Part shown: positions 47,991 to 61,376 of the stretch, piece after piece | How positions within the stretch are numbered: position 1 is the stretch's first letter | Layout of the letters: each line of letters begins with the position of its first letter | NCBI GenBank assembly: GCA_000729835.1 | Contig: JFHB01000062.1 | Coordinates: 1-64,000 of the forward strand | Length of the DNA stretch: 64,000 nucleotides | Direction of reading: 5' to 3' | Source: Atkinsonella hypoxylon | Lineage: Eukaryota > Ascomycota > Sordariomycetes > Hypocreales > Clavicipitaceae | The notes under the pieces: generated by a model | The model's input: the letters and a program-made list of their open reading frames with translations, nothing else | What the model was told of the DNA's origin: nothing | Databases searched by the model: none | Translations under genes and position numbers: made by a program

Positions 47991-50900
47991 TTATTGTTAA
48001 TTGTTTTTATTGTTTTCGATTTTTAACTGTTTTTCGTTGCTTTTCGATTTTTTAAGTGTTTTTATTGCTTTTATAAGCTAACTAGAAAGCTCTAGTAACT
48101 TAATGAATTGTTAATGCTTTTAAATAGCAAGAGGCTTAGTTAGGCCATCTGCTGGCATCTAATTTATATTAATATAACTAACCTTAGCTATACCTTTACA
48201 AATCTTTTCCCTAATGTAGTTAAACTTCAAAAGGGTGTGCTTAGTCCTACTATACAACGTTAGATTGTAAGCAGTAACTATAGCGCCTTAATTATTACAC
48301 CTAATAGGAATAGGAGGGGTTAAAGGCAGCTTTATCTCCTTAAAAAGGCTGTAGAGCTACTCTAATTCCCTAATAGCTTCTAATAATGCATTAGATTCTG
48401 CTTCTAAGGTAGAAAGGGCAATAGTACTAGCTTTTTTCGATTTCCAGCTAATAGGTCCACCAGCTAGCTTATATAGATAAGCATAGGTTAATTTAGAAGA
48501 GACTTTGTTACTAGCAAAATCGCTATCGCAATAACTAAGGAGGGTCTTAAGTACTTCTTTAGAGCTAGAAGCTTTAGAAGAGAACCCTATAGGGTGTAGA
48601 CTAGAATGCTTATAAATAATAGCAAAGCTTCTAGTACCACTTAAGTACCTTAGGAGGTGCTTAGAGGCGTTCAGGTGCTCTATATAGGGCTTAGCTAGAA
48701 AGGTTAATAGCTACTGAACAGAAAAAGCAATATTAGCCCTAGTTAGCAACATTAGGTACATTATAGTGCCTATTATGCTCTAATAAAGCTTATAATCGGA
48801 TTTTAAGAGAAGTTTTATAACTAGTTGCTTTAGAATCCCCAGCTGTATAGGGATAGAAGCCGGCTTAGCATCTAGCATTTTAAATCTCTCTAGGGCTTTA
48901 AGGATATATTAAGATTGATGGATTTTAATAGACCTTTTAGACCTATTACAGATAATTTAAACGCCTAGAAAGAATTCTGCTGGTCCCCTATCTTCTATTA
49001 GATAAGCTTTATGTAATAGCTTCTTTAGCTTATTGATATAGCTTAGATTTAGACTAATTAGAAGACAGTTATCTACATAAGTAGCAATATACGTAGATGT
49101 AGCTAGGTTATAAAAGACTGCTGGGTCTAATATAAGAGGTTTAAATCTATGCTTTTGAAGTAATTCCGTTAGAATTTGCTGCTATTCTCTAGGACTTTGC
49201 TTTAAACTATAGAGGGATTTTTCTAGCTTAATTACTTGCTCTTTAGAGGGCTTGTAATTACAGCTTTTTAGTAGCTTAGCTACTGATGGCGATGCTTGCT
49301 CTACAAATTCAACGAATCTATCTAGGATTTCTATATAAATAGCTTCTTTTAGCTTGCTATTTAAAAACGCTCCTATAAAATCGATTTGCTCGACTTCCTA
49401 GTTATTAAAAGCTGCAAGAGCTAATAATATACACTAGCTAGGAGGAATACTAGTTGCAGTAAAGGTCTCTAGATAGTCTTAACCTTCTATTTGCATAAAT
49501 CCCTTAGCAACAAGGTAGGCCTTATATTTAATAGGATTATTTTCTTTATCCTTTTTAAGCCTATAAACAAGCCTATTCTTTAGAACTCTTTAGCTCTTAG
49601 GTACTTAGTCTTTCCCTATAAATTTAAAGGTTCCAGCAGCTAATAGCTGCTTAAATTCGCTATAGGTAGCTTCTATCCAATGCTGCTTAGCAGAGCTTTT
49701 TAGGGCTTGCTTCTACGTATTAGGAAGTTCATCCTTATTACTATTAGAAGTAATAGCTGCTTTAGTCCTTGCCTTAAAGCATAGATCCTTAATTAAGGAA
49801 AATATGTCTCCATCTAAATCTATAGCATCAGCATTAGCTTCAGCTTCTATAGGTTCTATATTAGCCTAAGGGGCTTCTATAGATATAGGGGCTTTAGGGG
49901 CCTCTACAGCTTCTATAGGGTTGCTTAGTAGAAGAGCTTGATCTATAGGTTCTAGTGGATAATTTAGCACATCTAGATAACTAGGATAAGGATACTTAGG
50001 AGTATAATTATCCACTAATTGCTGCTAGTTATCGATTTCTCCCTCTGAAGGATTATCTACTATAGAACTAATAGGAACCTTAGGGATGCCCTATAAAATA
50101 GAACCTATTCCTTCTATAATTTTAACGAAGCTAGTCTTTATAACAGCTCGTTTAGAGGGGATATATATTAGATATACATTAGAACCTAGTGTAGCTAAAA
50201 GTCTACTAGGAATAGTTCTTTTAGCTAGCTTCTGCAACCTAGATCTCTATTCTAATAGGATTAGAACTTCGCAATAGGAGCCTATAGCTCTAATTTTGGA
50301 AAAATCAGGCTTATAGGTCTTAGAAGGCTCTAAATCAGCTAAATATAGCTGTTTAGAACTTAGTGGTTTAGTACTATTTGCAGTAGTATTAACTAAATCT
50401 ACTATAGCAGGAAGGATGTAAGACTATAGATACAGAGGTAATTGTAACCACTGTAGGGTAGCATGCAAACGGTCTAGAAGTACCCTTATAGCTCTCTCTA
50501 TTAGCCTATTCTGTTTGTAAATATAGGGGCAAGAGGTGCTAAAGTAAATACCCTTAGAAGATAGCTAAGCTTGCAACTTAGTATTAATTTCTGTACTACT
50601 ATTAAAATAAAGGTGTTTAGGGTAGCAGTTATACTGGTTTTTTAATTCCTTAAAGAAGCCTTTAATACAGCTATAGAGAGTAGAACCCTCTTTATTAGCT
50701 AGATTAAAAGACCACTTATACTGTAATTTTCTATTAATTAGAAAAAGAACTAGAGGCCTCTTATTGTGCAGTATAGGCTCTATTTTAACGGTATCTCCCT
50801 CTATAATATCTAAACATCTAGGGGGGTTAGGAATAGCATGCTTGCTAGGTCTTCTAACAGCTTTAGCTTAGTTATAAGCTAGGCAGTTAAAATCCTTTTC

Positions 50901-53315
50901 CTTGATTTTTGTAAAATTAGGAATACCTTTAGTAATAGAAGTAGTCTTCTTTAGTAAAGGGAGTCCTATATACCCTAATCTAACGTGCTAAGTAGCAGCT
51001 AATTCTAGGAGCTTCTTATAGGAAGAAGAAGCAGTAGGATTTATACTACTAGAATTATTATTAGAGCTAGCTTCCTGTTGCTCTCTATCTTGCTAGATCT
51101 CTTAAGAACTACAGGCCTTGTTTAAGGGATCTAGACAGCTATTTCCTCTAATATCTAGCAACTTAGGATTTAGACCTTCTAAATCCCTGTTATTAGAAGG
51201 AATCTAACTAGGAGCCCGTTTAGGAACTAGGGCTAATAGCTCTATAGCATCGTTATTGGTATTATCTTCTTTAAAATCAGATAATTCCTCAATTTAGCTA
51301 TATTCCTCTAGATTAAAACTAGGCTGTTAAGGGATTTAAACCTCTATAGGATAACTAGCATTATAACCGCTATTATAACTATTACTAGCTAGAAATCTTA
51401 TATAAGAGAGATTAGCGTGGTTTTTACATACTCTAGAGGTCTCTTGCCCCTTAAGCTGTAGAAAGAAACTATGCTTTTTAGGATTTAGAAGCCTACAGCA
51501 GCTTCTATTAGCTAGAAATAGCTGATTTCTAAGGAGAGTGCCCCCTGTTAAATAGTGCTTTAGACTACTAATTAGGTTGGTATCTAAACCTAGGCAATAT
51601 AGAGCATCCTTTAGAGCTAAAGGCCTGTATTTAGCTGGATTTATACTAACTAGTACCTAGAATACAGTAGTTCCCTGTCCTTTAGGATAAATAGGACCTC
51701 CTCTAGTAGCAATAGGCGCGGTTTTACCCTTTTTTATAGGCTTAAAAGTCCTAAAAAATGCCTTATTGTTAACTATATAACAGGTAGAACCTATATTGTA
51801 TAGTAAGGAGTTTTTAATTATTCCGTTAGAGTAATTAAAAGAAGGGGTATTATTACTAGTAGTACTAGTATCACTAGTAGTAGATTCTATATCTAAGTCG
51901 TAAGAATTATCACTACTAGAACTGCTAGAATCATTAGATTCTATAGTATCCTAGTTGCTAGTAGATAGGTTATAACAACCTATAGCAAAAGCAGCTTCTC
52001 CATCCTTATTCCTAGAATTTTTGTTACTTCTTCTTTAGCCCTTCTACTTCTTCTTATTCTTAGAGGCTTTATCTTAATCTTTTTCTTTAGAGGCATTAGA
52101 ATCGTTAGAATTAGAATCGGAATTCTTCTTCTAATTAGGAGGATTCTTTCCTTAGTTAGCTTTATTATTATTAAAACCATTAGAATTAGAAGCTTTATAA
52201 CTAAGAGCCTTAGATATAGAGGAGCTTTTATCTCTTTATTCTTCTAATAAGTTAGCTATAAGGAACTGTAAATTCAGCATTTTTATAGATAGACCTTATG
52301 CTCTAGCAGCTCTAATAGAATATTGCTGCCTTTTAGCCTAGCTAGGGAAGGTCTTCTTTAAAGCATTAATATAATGATTTACCTAGTTAATAGGATTAAT
52401 AGCTACACTATAGAGCTATAATCTAGCTAGTAAATTATTAAATTTAGCATTAAAGGCCTCTAAAGATCCCTTATAGTTTGAAAATAATAAGTTGTAATAA
52501 CTAGTATATAGCGTACTACGTTGTATTTCAGCACTCTACGAATACTGCCTAACTAGAACGTTATAGGCATCTACAGAGGACTTATACTAGCTTATAGCAG
52601 CTTAAGGTCTAGATTAGCAACTATCTCTTATAATTATAAGGATAATAGCTTGCTCTAAATCTACTAATGTACTAGCTATACTAGGATTATTAATAAATTA
52701 AGGGAATCCTAGTGCTCTAAATTAAATAGTTAAAGCTTGCTTCTACTGTTTAAAATTTTTAGGGCCTTTTAGCTTAGCAGCCTCTAGAATAGAGTGGACC
52801 TTCTTATTTAGCTCTTTTATAGTGCCTTCATTAAAAGCAGGCAGAAAAGTAGCACTATTAGAACTAGAAGGTTTAGGGGCTTTAAAAGAGACTTTAGAAG
52901 CTCTTTTAGAAGTAACAGGATCTACTACCTTAAAGGGAGACCCTATAGAGAGATTACCTATAGATGTAATTATAGTATCTAATTTACTTAGTAAATTAGC
53001 TATATTACCTTTATTTTGGCTTTGTTTTGCTTCACTATACCTAATAAATCTATTTAGGGTCTTTTATTGCTTATCTATTTAAGCTTTTAGATTAGCTTAA
53101 ACATTATAGACTTACACTACTCTTTTAGAAGCTAATCTAGCTTCTTTTAGAGCCTTCTTAGCTGTATAATCTTCTTTATTAGAAGAGGAATCTACCAGCT
53201 AAGGGGGGGACCTTACTAGACTAGGAAAGCTAGTAGTAGCTGTAGCTAGTGTACTAGAACCACTACTCTATTTAGGGCTTGTGCTCTTTCCCTTGCCTAT
53301 TCCTTTTAGTGCTAT
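47991..53315 (-). pseudogene. Copia A5 gag-pol polyprotein, RIP-inactivated
   Basis: Exactly 1,775 codons from ATA (former ATG) at 53315 to TAA at 47993-47991, without net frameshift. Same domain order as A3. Gag begins ALKGIGKGKS-like with a Ser-rich N-terminus. YVDN replaces YVDD near 49075. Between integrase and RT is an acidic, Pro/Ala-rich linker (about 49800-49990). Stops fall at Gln/Trp sites. Confidence 0.88.
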
Positions 53316-54263
53316 TTTAAGGGTTTAAAAAGTAGCTAATTTAACGCTCTTTTATAGCTAATTATAGCTAAATTATAGTGGAAATAGTAGTAAATAACAG
53401 TAATAACTTCTACTAGATATCAATAGATTGCTCTATTATAGGCCTAGAAGTGCCCTATATCTTTAGAAATTATACTGAGATTTTTCTCTAATTTCTTTTG
53501 TAATAGGTATAACAGGCTCTAAGGCTGCGTTATATTGCGATCTATATACGCATACAATTTGTATAGCAGACTAGATTAACAAGCGGTTACAAGGGGCATA
53601 AAACACAGTCCTAGCTATTTTTAGCTAAAAAATTCAGGAGATTCTTCTCTAATTAGGTTCTAACAAATCAGTGGAGACCTAGGCACAGCTAATTTAGGGA
53701 TATCCAGTTAATTTCTACTTCAAAATCCCGACCAGTGGGATTACTACACAAATTAATTCTGCGACCGAAAACACAGGAATATCTAATAGCAACAAGAGCT
53801 GTTAGGTGTGCACTATAAATTGTAGTATAGCTACTAACAGAGGTACATAGGGTGCACAATATACAAAATAACAGCACAACAACGAGCGATGTAGTGCAGC
53901 GCTAAGCTTATTTCTTGATAGAAATAATTGATTAGGTAGTGCCTAATAAAACGATTCGCAGTGCAAATGTAATGTGTGCAGATGTGTATATTTTGATGTT
54001 GCGTAACGATAGAACCTAGCTATTAAGAATAGCTTTAAAAGTGTGTATATACAGGGTGTATAGAGTGCAGGAGGCACAGGGTGGGCAGAATAAAAATACC
54101 AGTATAGTGGCTGGCGATGTGTATGCAGCAGGTATTAATAGCTTCCAGCAAGCTACTAATAGCAGCAATAGCTGCTAGTGCAGGTCTTAATATAGCTTCT
54201 AGTGGGTAATACAGTACACAGTAGTAGATTTTCAGCAGGCTAACTGCTTGTAGATAGGTCTTT
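53316..54263 (-). other. Copia A5 untranslated leader
   Basis: About 0.95 kb, aligned with the A1 and A3 leaders. The 17 bp palindrome is present but RIP-mutated (attaggtagtgcctaat near 53932). Confidence 0.7.
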
Positions 54264-54276
54264 CGGGCTTATAACC
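54264..54276 (-). other. Copia A5 primer-binding site
   Basis: Plus strand CGGGCTTATAACC (minus GGTTATAAGCCCG), identical to A3. Confidence 0.65.
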
Positions 54277-54972
54277 TATTGAAAATAATAGGGATTATAG
54301 AACTAGATATCTAAGAGGGTAGTGGTCTCTTAGATTTAGCACCTATAATTGCTCCTAGCAATTATTACGTAGTAGAAGCAGCAGCGGCCTAAATCAAGCT
54401 GTAGTGTATAGTATAGATTACGTAGAGGCAGTAGATAACTATAATAATAGTGGTATCTTATATTAAGAGCGCTGTAACAAACAAGTGAGAGTAGAATCTT
54501 AAATCTTTCTAGTCCCTTATAGACCCTCTAACTATATTAGCGGGCTGTAGTCGCTAGAAGGGGCTTATAAGCTACTTTATAATTTCCGCAAAAAGATTTA
54601 CTATATAAAAACAAAAAAATTAACTTACGGCTATATAAATAAGACGCCTACGTGCACAATTTAATAAATTCTACTAATAATAAGCAACCCTTATAAGCAA
54701 CTCTATCTAACAATTATACTATTAAATAGCCCTAATTCTTAGCTTTTGAATGGTATACTTCTTAAATTTCTACTATTGCTAGTTGTAGAGAAAATCGCAG
54801 TTAAAGTTGACTATAGGTTAGGCAACTTTGCCTTAGTCGATTCTAGATATTTCGCATCTAGTAACAGCGATATCTCTACCAAAAATCAACGTAACAAGAC
54901 CTAATGAGGGTCACGTGATAGAGCAACTAGTAGGCATAAAAATAGGCTATATAGGGTAGCTTATTTTTAACA
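54277..54972 (-). repeat. Copia A5 5' LTR
   Basis: 696 bp, plus strand TATTGAAAAT to TTTTTAACA. Confidence 0.92.
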
Positions 54973-56060
54973 GTAATATATATCTTTAGGATTTATAATA
55001 ACTGTAAAGTAAAGCGCTAGAACTAGCAATATAAAGGTAAGGATGCTAAGGCATCTATAGGTAACGCTAAAGTAGCTAGAAGAGGCAAGATATAGGTAAA
55101 AGCAGCAGCTACTATATACTACAGTAGCAATATAGTAAAAAGAGGCAAGGAAACCGTTACTGTAGATTTATCTACTAGTTTACTGTTATAAGTAGCGTTA
55201 CTTACTATCTACTTCTCTAATAAATTTAGCAGAATTAACAGCACTATTATAGGTGCCTTAGCTAGTATTAGCTGTATAGACTTGCTCTTTATTCTATTAG
55301 CTAAGGTGTAATCCTAGAGCTAGTATAATAGTCTTCTTTAGGAGAAGTATAAATTTAACGCTAAAGAAATAATTAAAGCCTACCTTAAGGACACTTCTAT
55401 AGATAGTAACACTATATAGAAGCAACTTAACCTTTATATTACTAAAATTAATAAGTTAAATAAAAAGATTAACTAGGTTAAAATAAAGGCTAAAGAAGGT
55501 TTATTTAATAAGCAGTTTAATAAATTATAGACTACTATCTGCAGTATATATAACTAACTAAATAGTATAAGTTAATTTAATAAAGGTATTAATAACGTTA
55601 TTAATAAAAATAAAACCTTACTAAAGGTTGCTAATAATATTAATATACTGTAAGTAGAAAGTAAACGCTTATAATATAAAATTAACTATATTTATATAAA
55701 CTTCTTAGAACGCTTAGCTAACTAGCTTATTACTGTATAAGGCCTCTTTAGTAATAGATTTAGCACTATTTAATGTAGAAGAAGTGCTTAGTTTGTTCTA
55801 ATTAATCTATCTTTAATGTATTTCTCTCTATTAATTCTATAAAAGATACCTTTTACAGTAAAGCTAACACTAACTAAGGTAAAAACGCTAACTAAGAGGC
55901 TAGCTGTAAGTAAACTAGTAGAAATACCTACTAAGCGTAAAACTAGCGCCTTTTAGGCAAAACTCTCCCTAAAGCCGCTAGAAACGTTCTTTAGCTTTAC
56001 TTTCTAGAGAGAACTAATAGCTTACTATAACTAACTAATAATTTACTGCTATTACTAATG
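54973..56060 (+). pseudogene. Unidentified RIP-degraded coding region
   Basis: A plus-strand frame of about 360 codons starting at the A5 LTR edge. About 20 TAA/TAG codons interrupt it, all possible Gln/Trp sites. It reads KGKDAKASIGNAKVARRGK near 55035, then IVKRGKETVTVDLSTSLL near 55135, a hydrophobic stretch (STIIGALASISCIDLLFILL) and a long Lys/Asn/Leu-rich part resembling a coiled coil (INKLNKKIN.VKIKAKEG near 55450). I do not recognise it. Stop density is not far below chance for such AT-rich DNA, so a non-coding origin remains possible. Confidence 0.35.
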
Positions 56061-56739
56061 CTTAAGGATTAGAATAAACTATATATATATAAAGAAATAC
56101 ACTAAAGGGATTTAACAAAAAAATTTACTTTAATATAGATTAATTTTAATGCTTTTAACACTATATAGAATAATCTTACACAAAGAATGTGCTATATAGA
56201 TTTAATAAATTAGCTTTATTATATAGGATTAATTTATAGGATTTAACATTATCTAGAATAATTTTACGCAACTTTACTTATATATAGAATATAGAATAAG
56301 CTTTAACGCTCTATTAGGTTTAAGGAAATCTATTAATTTAATATATAGATTTAATAGTTACTAGATTATAAGTGTAATTTAGGCATTATAAGTGCACAGG
56401 AAAATACATAAATATAGCAACCTACACTGTAGATTGCACTACAACAACAACAACGTATACTTACGCAATAAAACAATAACTACCTTTCTACGCCTTTTAT
56501 AACAGCTAGATTAATAAGTTATTTAGTTTAATCTAATACACCTTCTAATAACTAACAATTAATTTTTAGAACAGCTAGAACAGCTAATCTTTTTTGTAGA
56601 GGTAGTACTTATTACAGAATAATTCTATAGACCTATAGGTTACTAGTGTATATAACTGCAATTATATATAAGTAGTTAGAAGCAACACTTAGGTAGTTAG
56701 ATTAAACAATTAACAATTATTCACTAGAACACTATTTCT
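56061..56739. other. AT-rich interval, no gene seen
   Basis: It contains near-repeated phrases (aggattta..., tagatttaataa...) at 56105-56360 and a run of caacaacaacaacg at about 56450. It may be the leader or LTR of the element ending at 56851. No coding frame recognised. Confidence 0.35.
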
Positions 56740-56851
56740 AGATGCTCCTTACAGAAGCTCTTACGACTCCTCTTACGATTTATTGCATAACCTGTTGAAT
56801 CCAACAACCTATTGTCACTTTCGACAAACCTACGTTAGATCCCACCGTAAC
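56740..56851 (-). repeat. LTR-like terminus at the Gypsy B2 junction
   Basis: A GC-richer, little-mutated stretch ending ...CCCACCGTAACA exactly where Gypsy B2 homology starts. On the minus strand it begins TGTTACGGTGGGATC, the style of a fungal LTR start. It holds a small stem (TGTTG-AATC-CAACA). Its partner LTR is not seen in the window, so the call is inferred from the junction and the CA end. Confidence 0.4.
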
Positions 56852-59740
56852 AGTTAATTTCTTTATAGTTAATATATTTAAAAGGATTCTTTTTAAAGAA
56901 AGCTACTATAGTATTACTACTTAGCTGCTTTAGTTATAATATTATATTAAAATTAGCTAAACTATTATTAGGTTTCTCTTCTATATATAGAACCTCTCTT
57001 AAATACTTTCTTTTAGAAAAGAAAGCTATTAAAGAACTATTAAAGGCTAGATTAATTAAACTCTATATAGCTAATAAACCTACATTAAATGTTTTTACTC
57101 TAAAACCTTACTTTAGTAAGAGGCATTTCTACTAAGATTATTAATAGATTAATAACTTCCTAAAGCCTTAATTAGTTCTTACTTTAAACATTAAAGGAAC
57201 TATTGCTAATTACTAATAAGCTAAAAGAATAAGTAAGATTAATATTATTAGAGCTTTTAATTAAATATTAATTAAAGTAAACTCCTAATACCTAACTGCC
57301 TTTTAAACTTACTAAGGAATATTTTAGTAGAAAGTACTTCCTTTTAGATTAAAAGTTAAACTAATCTAGTAGTAATTATTTATTAATACTTAACTTAATA
57401 AATTACTTAACCTCTTTATTAGTGCTTATACTAATAATATCTTAATCTATATAGATAATAAAGTAGAAAAGGTTTATTAGTCTTAAGTTAAAGAAGTTAT
57501 TTACTAGTTATATAAAGTTAATCTTTAAGGTAATATTAAGAAATCTTAGTTTAATATAAAAAGTATTAACTACTTAAGTGTAATAATTAAAGTTAGAAAA
57601 GGTATATAAATTAATCTAGCTAAGATTAAAGCTATTACTAGCTAGAAGATTAAAGATCTAACTTCTAAGACTACACTAAGATCCTTCCTTAAGTTATATA
57701 ATTATATCTATATATTCTATAGTTATTCTAGCAATATAGTAGAACTACTAAATTACTTACTTAAGAAAGAGGTAACGTTTATTATTAAACTAGAATAACA
57801 ATAAGCATTTAATTTAATAAAGAAATTAGCTACTTAAGCACCTATATTAGCTTTCTTTTAACTAAGTAGAAAAACCTAAGTAGAGATTAATGCTTTTTAT
57901 AATACTATAGAAGAAGTAATTATATAGTTATAAGATAATAATAAATAGAAACCTATTAGATATTTTAGTAAGACTATAACACTAGTAGAAAGAGCTTATT
58001 CTATCTAGAATTAAGAAATATTAGCTATAGTTTAAATGTTATAGCACTTTAAACCTAAGCTGCTTAGTACTTAATTCTTTATTATTACTAATTACTAAAT
58101 ACTATTATATTAATCTACTAAGAGGCTATTATTAATGCGTTAAGTTAAATAGGCTAACTTCTTAGCTAACTTTAATATTACTTTTTAGTATTAAAAAGGA
58201 AAAGATAATATTATTACTAATGCTTTATTAAGGAAGACTATTAATACTTTTACTATTAAAGCCTAAGAAGCTTTAAACTAAAACTTTAAGATAATACTGC
58301 TTAATTAAGTTAATAATATAATAATATTAAGTATATAAAAGAGACTTTAAGGATTAAATCTAGTAAACCTAATTGTTAAAGAAAATAAAGAATAAGGTCT
58401 AGGTTCTTACAATAAAAAGCTAGTAGTTTTAGTTTAAACTAGTAATAGAAAGATCTTTTTATATATAGTATTAATTTATAAAGCTTATATACTACCTATT
58501 TTTACCTATAAAGGTTAATATAAAACAATTAATCTTATTAAAAGGCAATATTAGTAGTAAAGAATAAACTATAATATTTAAACCTTTATAAAGAATTATC
58601 TAGACTATAACTGCAATAAACCTTACTATAATAAGACTTTAGGCTTATTACACCCTTTACTAGTACTAAATAAAGTATAGAAGTAGGTAGTTGTTAATAG
58701 TAAGGATATACCTCTAGATAAATTTAACTATAACTATATTTAGGTGTTTATTTGTAAATTTAGTTGCTTAATAGCTACTCTTTTAGGCTATAAGATAGAT
58801 ATAGTAGAAAAGATTGCACAATAGTATTATTAATATATATACTGTTTCTTTAGCTTACTTAATGTTTAAATTAGCAATAATACTAGCTCTTTTATATTAA
58901 AATTCCTAGAAACAATTAATAAGCTAATTAGTATAAAATATTATTATAGAAGTTCTTTATACCTATAAACCTAAAGAGCTATAGAGATTATAAATTAGGA
59001 ATTAAATTAGAAGCTAAGATTCTATATTAACTAGTATTAAAGGTAGTAGAGTATTTACCTTTCTACTTTAAACTTTATATATAATATATTATAGCACTTA
59101 TTGTTAAATATATATTCTCTTTAGGTATTATTAGGTTAACTACTATAGAATCTATTAGCATTAAATAATAAACTATTTAATCTTATTAATTTAGAAAGAG
59201 TATAAACTGCTTAAAATATTATTATATAAATAAAGAAGGTATAAGACCTTATATAATAAAATGTAGTTAAAGCCTAAAAAGTATAAAAGAACTAAGCTAA
59301 TTAAAAAAGAAAGGAAGTTAACTTTAATGTAGGCAATAAAGTCTATATATAGAAGAAGGGCTTTATAACTTTAGCCTTAACTACTTAACTAAATTCTTAA
59401 TATACTAGTTTATAGTTAATAATTAAAAAGAGAGGTTATAGCTTTATCTTAAATATTCTAGGCTAGTTTAAAGGGTCTCTATTGTTTTATATAAATAGGC
59501 TATAAAAGGCACTAATTAATCTATTGCCTTAGCAGCTAATTACACTAAAGAAACTATAAGAAATCTAAGGCTAAACAGAATATAAAGTTAACTAGGTATT
59601 AGCCTCTAGATTAAAGGGTTAGAATAAGACCTTAGAATATTAAGTTAGTTAAAAAGGTTATAACCTAGATAATTAATAGTATTTAGCAAAGAATTTAACT
59701 AATATAGCATTAGCCTTAGTTAAATTTTATAAGAAGTATC
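56852..59740 (+). pseudogene. Gypsy B2 pol with chromodomain, RIP-inactivated
   Basis: RT from near 57010, with YIDN at 57448-57459. RNase H lies about 57880-58220, integrase about 58570-58860. An intact chromodomain-coding segment is at about 59590-59740 (ASRLKG, LEY.VS.KGYNLDN, then LTNIALALVKFYKKY). It shows the uninterrupted sequence of the A3 insertion site (gaatattaag). Stops at Gln/Trp sites. Confidence 0.83.
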
Positions 59741-59927
59741 TAGATACTGCAGAACTACTAGTAAGACTATAGAAATAGTTAGTTGTAGCTGCTAATAATA
59801 AAGCTATAGTAGAATACAGCAATAACAATATAGCTGCTAAGAATGCTATAATAAAGAGGAAAAGACCTATATAATATAGGTAAAACCTTTAATATTGTTT
59901 AACAATATTAAGTTTAGAAGGAAGTAG

Positions 59928-60265
59928 TGTAATAGTTATAAGCCTTTAGTATAATACTTTATTATTATCTATTACCTTAATATTAAGGTGTTCTAAGTTA
60001 GCTACTCTATTAGCGCTAGTTTAAGCTATAGGACCTTAGGTCTTCTTTAAAAGAACCTTAAACTGTTGTAGAATAACGTTAAACTGTTAGATGTATAGAA
60101 TATAGCCTTACTTTAGGGTGTTAACTCCACTAGAGTCCGTTGATCTTGTAGCCCTTAGGCACCTACAGAGGCTTTGCCTCCTTTTTCCTCCTTTTCTCTC
60201 CATCTTAGAGTCTTCGTTAATACAGCCTAATAAGACCATTTAATCTTTCCCTTATGGCCGTGACA
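59928..60265 (+). repeat. Gypsy B2 3' LTR
   Basis: 338 bp, TGTAATAGTT to GCCGTGACA; preceded by the purine-rich gaaggaagtag. Confidence 0.9.
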
Positions 60266-60893
60266 GATCATACAGCTGAGAAGGCTCTAAAAGAAGCTAG
60301 ATTAGCTTCTGAAAGAGTAGTGCAAGTCCATAATGTTCAAGCTGATCTAAAAGCTCAAATGGATAAGCAACAAGAGACCCTAAATAGATTCATTAGGTAT
60401 AGTGAAGCAAAATAAAGCTAAAATAAAGGTAATATAGCTGATTTACTAAGTAAATTAGATACTATAATTACATCTATAGGTAATCTCTCTATAGGGTCTC
60501 CCTTTAAGGTAGTAGATCCTGTTACTTCTAAGACTTCTAAAGTCTCTTTTAAAGTCCCTGAACCTTCTAGTTCCTCTAATAGTGCTACTTTTCTGCCTGC
60601 TTTTAATGAAGGCACTATAAAAGAGTTGAATAAGAAGGTCCACTTAATTCCAGAGGCTGCTAAGCTAAAAGGCCCTAAAAATTTTGAACAGTGGAAGTAA
60701 GCTTTAACTATTTAATTTAGGGCACTAGGATTCCCTCAATTTATTGATAATCCTAGTATAGCTAGTACTTTAGTAGATTCAGAACAAGCTATTATCCTTA
60801 TGATTATAAGAGATAGTTGCCAATCTGGACCTTAAGCTGCTATAAGCTGGCATAAGTCCCCTGTAGATGCCTATAACGTTCTAGTTAGGCAGT

Positions 60894-61376
60894 GTGTCGC
60901 GGCGGGGTTACCCCCTTGCGCTCTTATATTAGCTTTGTAAGGGATGCCACATACAGATTTTTCTCTATAAGAGTGCGCATCGCCTAGACATCTAAATAGT
61001 TTAAGCAAGCAAGCGCATAAGCAGCTTCTACTAACTCTTTTTAGCCTTTACTCTTTTAATTAATTAATATCTTTTAGCCTACTTTAATTTATAACACTTA
61101 ACACTTAAGAGACATTACTTTACTGCTAGTAATACTTTCCCTAACTCTTTAGCACATTTAGCTCCTTTTGCGCGTATATATCTTCTAAGCTGCAATTAAT
61201 ATTTTATTTCTGCCTTTTCTAACTATTTAATCTTCTTGCCTACTATTGTTTAATAGTATACACTAATAAATATCTTGTTCTTTGCTAATCCTCTTCGATC
61301 TTAACGTGCGCTATATCGTTACCCGCTTTAGTGTGGGCTGCATGGTTATTTAGGGGTTTGGTTTTAAGACGACAAA
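60894..61376 (+). mobile_element. 483 bp non-coding element, copy 1 (duplication gcagt)
   Basis: Inserted in the A6 gag with gcagt at 60889-60893 and 61377-61381. Ends are GTGTCGCGGCGG and GACGACAAA; the inner TGTCG/CGACA bases are inverted. No coding frame. Contains a GC-rich end (ggggttacccccttgcgc) and TTAATTAATTAATAT near 61055. It could be a solo LTR of an unseen family or a non-autonomous DNA element. Confidence 0.85.

Larger units (their letters stand above)
47134..54972 (-). mobile_element. Copia A5, both LTRs, minus strand
   Basis: A 7,839 bp element inserted into A4; the empty site is visible in A5's own matching region near 51390. The left flank (actag, in A4) and right flank (gtaat at 54973) do not match, and A4 does not continue on the right. 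The right side was therefore replaced, probably by recombination between Copia A copies. Confidence 0.9.
56852..60265 (+). mobile_element. Gypsy B2, 5'-truncated chromovirus
   Basis: Second copy of Gypsy B, uninterrupted over the part seen. Its right flank (gatcatacagc, 60266) is the gag of Copia A6, so it inserted there; the left half of A6 and the 5' part of B2 are lost. Confidence 0.88.

Noticed and set aside
51980..52180. Arg/Lys/Ile-rich minus-strand frame
   Set aside because: Off-frame shadow of the basic gag tail of A5.
53689..53877. 62-codon minus-strand frame in the A5 leader
   Set aside because: Not open in the A1 or A3 leaders.
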